Positions 24,560 to 27,339 of a stretch of 27,339 bases of DNA are shown here, in pieces. Each line of letters opens with the position of its first letter. Within the stretch, counting starts at the first letter, position 1. The translations under genes and the position numbers were made by a program. The notes below the pieces were generated by a model. It was not told the origin of the DNA. It was given only the letters and a program-made list of their open reading frames with translations, and did no database searches. This DNA is from SIG607 sp045655165 (GTDB lineage Bacteria > Bacillota > Clostridia > Oscillospirales > Acutalibacteraceae): contig JAZOOT010000022.1 of assembly GCA_045655165.1 (NCBI GenBank), forward strand, positions 1 to 27,339, given 5' to 3'.

Positions 24560-26188
24560 ATGAAAAAATTTGTTGCAATATTTGTTTGCCTCTGTCTGCT
24601 TTTGGTTCCGATTCCTGTGTATGCAGTGGATTCACAAGAAGTTATAAACGATTCTTCTGATGACTTGATAACACAAACTCAGGAAAATGTTATTTCTCCT
24701 ATAATAGACCCTGATGAAAGTTGACGACAGTTGGCACTTAATAAAATTAGGGCAAAATACGGTGAACAAGCGTCAACAATGGCGCAGTCGCAAGGACTGG
24801 TAAATGGCGCTGTTTATCGTATAAAAAATATGGATAGCGGTAAATATTTAAACGTTCACTACGGCGTAGATGCAAATGGCACTAACGTTTATCAGTGGTC
24901 GTATGACGGAAGCACCGAGCAAAAATTTAAATTGGTGTATAATGCCGCTTCTGATAGTTATAAATTATATGCAATGTGCAGTTCCAATGGCAATAACCGT
25001 GTAATTGACGTTGCGCGTAACGGCAGCCCTTTGGGCTCGGGTCAAAACGTTGGCATTTGGACACCGATAGATGATACCGCGCAGCGTTTACAAATAGACT
25101 TTCTTCAAAATAACCTTTACGTAATAAGAATGAAAGCCAACCCCTCAATGTTTGTTGCAGTAAATGGTACTGCTAACGGTACTGCTTCGGGTAAATTACC
25201 CACTTCACCCGGCAATGTTTATATTGATACTTATGACGTTTGGCGTTCACAAGAATGGTATTTTGAGCTTGTAAGCAATTCAGCTCCCGTTAATCCTACC
25301 GGTTGGCTTGAGGCAGTTACAAGCACTGAAATAAGCGGTTGGGCGTGGAGAAGCGATATCCCAAATAATCCCATAAATGTATCAATACATATTACGAATG
25401 TTGCAACTGGTGTTACAGAAGCTATTCACACAACCATTGCTAATATTTATCGTAATGACCTTGTTAATGCCGGTGTTGGTAATGGGTATCATGGTTATAA
25501 TTTTAATGTAAACTGGAGCGTATTTAAATATGGTACATATTCTATATCTGTATATGGCGTTGGCGCAAACGGATCTACTTATTCTTTAAGTGGCTCCCCA
25601 AAACAATACACAGTTACTAATACAATAGGATATAAAGGTTATGCTGTATATAGAGATTTGGGATTTTGGGCAAACATAGGTTCTAATGCTATGCTTGAAC
25701 CAAATGAGTGGCATGCCGGTTTAATGGATGAATGTTATGCTAGCGACATACGTTCCGTAATACATGTGCCAGGATTAAGTGGTAATGTTGAATGGATTGA
25801 TTGGGTCGATTTTATAGGAGAACTAGATTACAATGGCACATATAGGCCTAAACAAAATTTATCTGATTATGACAGAATGCTTTTTATAACACTCGCGCGA
25901 GAATTGCAAACTAAAGATATTGGATATATAGGCACCCATCAATTACAAGCAACTATTTTTCCAAATGCCACAAAAATACAACCGGAGGATATTGTTTCTA
26001 TTAGATGTGACGGCCTAGTTGAATACTGTTATGAATATTATGGGTATAGGGTTTTTGGTGACGATAACTATTGGGATATAACCGTTGCTAATCAAGTAAA
26101 TTTAGCGCATCATATACACAAAAATATAATGCCTAAGAAACAAACACAACAATATTTAGAACTTGTAACATACAATGTGCCCAACTAA
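24560..26188 (+). CDS. Secreted ricin-lectin / GWAW-domain / permuted NlpC-like protein, frame interrupted by TGA
   Basis: Reading from ATG at 24560 (AAGGAG eight bases upstream) gives a signal peptide MKKFVAIFVCLCLLLVPIPV-YA, a linker, an in-frame TGA (24722-24724, codon 55), and then 488 codons in the same frame. Numbering from 24560: a ricin-type beta-trefoil at about 80-238 (GAVYRIKNMDSGKYLNV, later WYFEL), a beta domain with SGWAWRSD at about 246-352, and a C-terminal domain with EWHAGLMDE (His385) and SIRCDGLVEYCYE (Cys483). His before Cys in this order fits a circularly permuted papain/NlpC-P60-like hydrolase, probably acting on cell wall or peptides; this is an inference. No ribosome binding site serves a TTG at 24731, so the part after TGA is unlikely to be expressed alone as an exported protein. 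Likely explanations are a nonsense mutation of TGG (Trp), sequence error, or read-through. Confidence 0.75.
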
Positions 26189-26210
26189 ATGGTAAAGAGA
26201 GAGTTAAACA

Positions 26211-26294
26211 ATGAAAAAACAGCAACTAACAAATAACTTTCTAAATAATCTTTATTGTATGTATTTTGTTTTATGTAGTATGTTTTACTACTAA
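26211..26294 (+). CDS. Possible 27-residue peptide
   Basis: A short frame between the two right-hand genes reads MKKQQLTNNFLNNLYCMYFV, then LCSMFYY. It has a basic/polar N-terminal half and an aromatic, Cys-containing hydrophobic half, as some small membrane peptides do. The upstream sequence has only a weak GAG element seven bases before the ATG. I know no family for it; chance occurrence in AT-rich DNA is quite possible. Confidence 0.2.
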   Translation: MKKQQLTNNFLNNLYCMYFVLCSMFYY

Positions 26295-26323
26295 ATATTA
26301 TAAGAAAAGAAAGGAAAAGAGCT

Positions 26324-27339
26324 ATGAAAAGAATTAAAATAATTAGTGTTATAGTGTTAGTTTTATCGCTTATAGTTTTTAGTGCCGGATATAATACTGT
26401 TAAAACAGATAAATTTGTTACAGATGAAATAGAAACGACAAAAATAGAATTAATTGAAAAATTAGATAAATCTTTGGCAAAAGATAAAATTCTTTTCTCT
26501 TCAAGTGATTCACAAGCGGCATACGAAAAATTGGATAACAGCATAAAAACATTTAATGATAATGATTTACTATTAATCCTTGAAGACCCAAATATTTCAT
26601 CCGTTACAAAAACCACTATATTACAAATGGCTAATGGCATTAACAATGACCAAGGCATTTTGAATTCAGAAAAATTCAAAGCTCTAATAAAAAAAGGAGT
26701 TTTGGAAGATGACGTTCGCATAAACTTGATTGAAAACATTAAAATAGAATCAAGTGATATGAAGAACGAGTTGGCATTAATAGCGGAGAACGAAACCGGT
26801 GCTGTTGTTATGAGAGCGTTAATGAAACTAGAAAAGAGTGACGCTTTAATGGCTCTGGAAGTTTCTGATAAAATATTAAATAACCCTTTAAAGTATAATG
26901 AAGATAACATCCGTGCGGCAATTACAGTTAAATCAAATTATTATAGAGACTTAACAATAGTTGATAGTAAAGTTAATGTTGATAACGAAAAAACAGATTA
27001 CATTGATTTATGTACATCGTTATATCAAAAGACTACTGATGCAAAATTAAAAGACACAATAGTATTTTCATTAATGAACATAAGAGATTTTGAAGCAGTA
27101 AAAGCGATTATTAATGATGAAAATATTGATAATGAATTAAAGATAGCTTGTATTAGCCGTAACGCTGAAACTTTCATTGAGGTAATTAACAATTCACCAA
27201 CAAAAGCAGATGTAGAATTTATAATTCAATGTATGGAACTGGTTCCGTTAAAAGAATTAGCCAAACCCATGAGAGAGAAATTATTAAATAATGATGAGCT
27301 ATACAGCAACAGATTAATGAACATAATTTCTTTTATGGA
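26324..27339 (+). CDS. Exported helical-repeat protein of unknown function, truncated by the window
   Basis: An open frame of 338 codons runs from ATG at 26324 to the right edge with no stop. AAGGA lies eight bases before the ATG. The N terminus MKRIKIISVIVLVLSLIVFS is an export signal or membrane anchor without a lipobox Cys. The rest is rich in Lys, Asp, Glu, Asn, Ile and Leu, with successive amphipathic helices of about 15-20 residues (for example KFKALIKKGVLEDDVRINLI, then ELALIAENETGAVVMRALMK, and TIVFSLMNIRDFEAVKAIIN), suggesting HEAT- or ARM-like repeats. I recognise no catalytic motif. It follows the secreted lectin protein after 135 bases with no terminator, so it may share its transcript. 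Its base composition is more AT-rich than the housekeeping genes. Confidence 0.75.
   Translation, partial: MKRIKIISVIVLVLSLIVFSAGYNTVKTDKFVTDEIETTKIELIEKLDKSLAKDKILFSSSDSQAAYEKLDNSIKTFNDNDLLLILEDPNISSVTKTTILQMANGINNDQGILNSEKFKALIKKGVLEDDVRINLIENIKIESSDMKNELALIAENETGAVVMRALMKLEKSDALMALEVSDKILNNPLKYNEDNIRAAITVKSNYYRDLTIVDSKVNVDNEKTDYIDLCTSLYQKTTDAKLKDTIVFSLMNIRDFEAVKAIINDENIDNELKIACISRNAETFIEVINNSPTKADVEFIIQCMELVPLKELAKPMREKLLNNDELYSNRLMNIISFM

Noticed and set aside
24722..24724. Genome-wide use of TGA as a sense codon
   Set aside because: rimM ends in TGA at its expected C terminus, and no other gene in the window has an internal TGA.
24722..24724. Selenocysteine insertion at the TGA
   Set aside because: The codon lies in a linker after the signal peptide, not at a catalytic position, and I see no convincing SECIS-like hairpin directly after it.
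26185..26910. A 241-codon open frame on the minus strand
   Set aside because: It is antisense to the open plus-strand gene at 26324, which has a ribosome binding site, an export signal and continues to the window edge. The minus product is Ser/Phe/Leu-rich as expected for the reverse of Lys/Asp-rich coding DNA.

Overview
The window looks like chromosomal DNA from a low-GC, endospore-forming Gram-positive bacterium of the class Clostridia, probably a gut-type lineage. The grounds are the spoIIGA-sigE sporulation pair, strong AGGAGG-type ribosome binding sites, several near-perfect TTGACA-17-TATAAT promoters, TAA as the usual stop, and Firmicute-like versions of the core genes. The genus cannot be named from sequence alone.

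Layout. 1-193 (+): the 3' end of an EngB-type GTPase. 227-2276 (-): pncB (nicotinate phosphoribosyltransferase) followed by an unknown lipoprotein. 2367-4612 (-): serC-serA, the first two steps of serine synthesis, from a consensus promoter. 4834-9282 (-): the str operon rpsL-rpsG-fusA-tuf. 9438-16924 (-): rpoB-rpoC. 17193-17456 (-): HPr (ptsH). 17612-21156 (-): ylxM-ffh-rpsP-khpA-rimM-trmD, linking SRP targeting and ribosome maturation. 21309-22793 (+): an orphan peptide-type solute-binding lipoprotein. 22826-24333 (-): spoIIGA-sigE, the protease and pro-sigma factor of the early mother cell. 24560-27339 (+): an accessory-looking module with a secreted ricin-lectin / GWAW / permuted NlpC-like protein, a possible 27-residue peptide, and the start of a secreted helical-repeat protein that runs off the window. 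No intergenic gap exceeds 300 bases.

Most of the window is housekeeping, on the minus strand and in order. Three things stand out. First, three highly conserved or essential reading-frame positions are broken as written: a TAA at codon 52 of tuf, two Thr-to-Pro changes in the EF-G P-loop, and a TGA between the signal peptide and the first domain of the secreted lectin protein. Sequence error is the leading explanation for the fusA changes, which both read GGT to GGG on the plus strand, and is likely for tuf; the TGA may be real. Second, several untranslated leaders hold clear dyads or hairpins (serC, rpsL, the rpsL-rpsG gap, rimM, spoIIGA). Third, the right-hand secreted module is the only part that could be a poorly described system. 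I see no CRISPR array, tRNA, rRNA, transposase or prophage gene.
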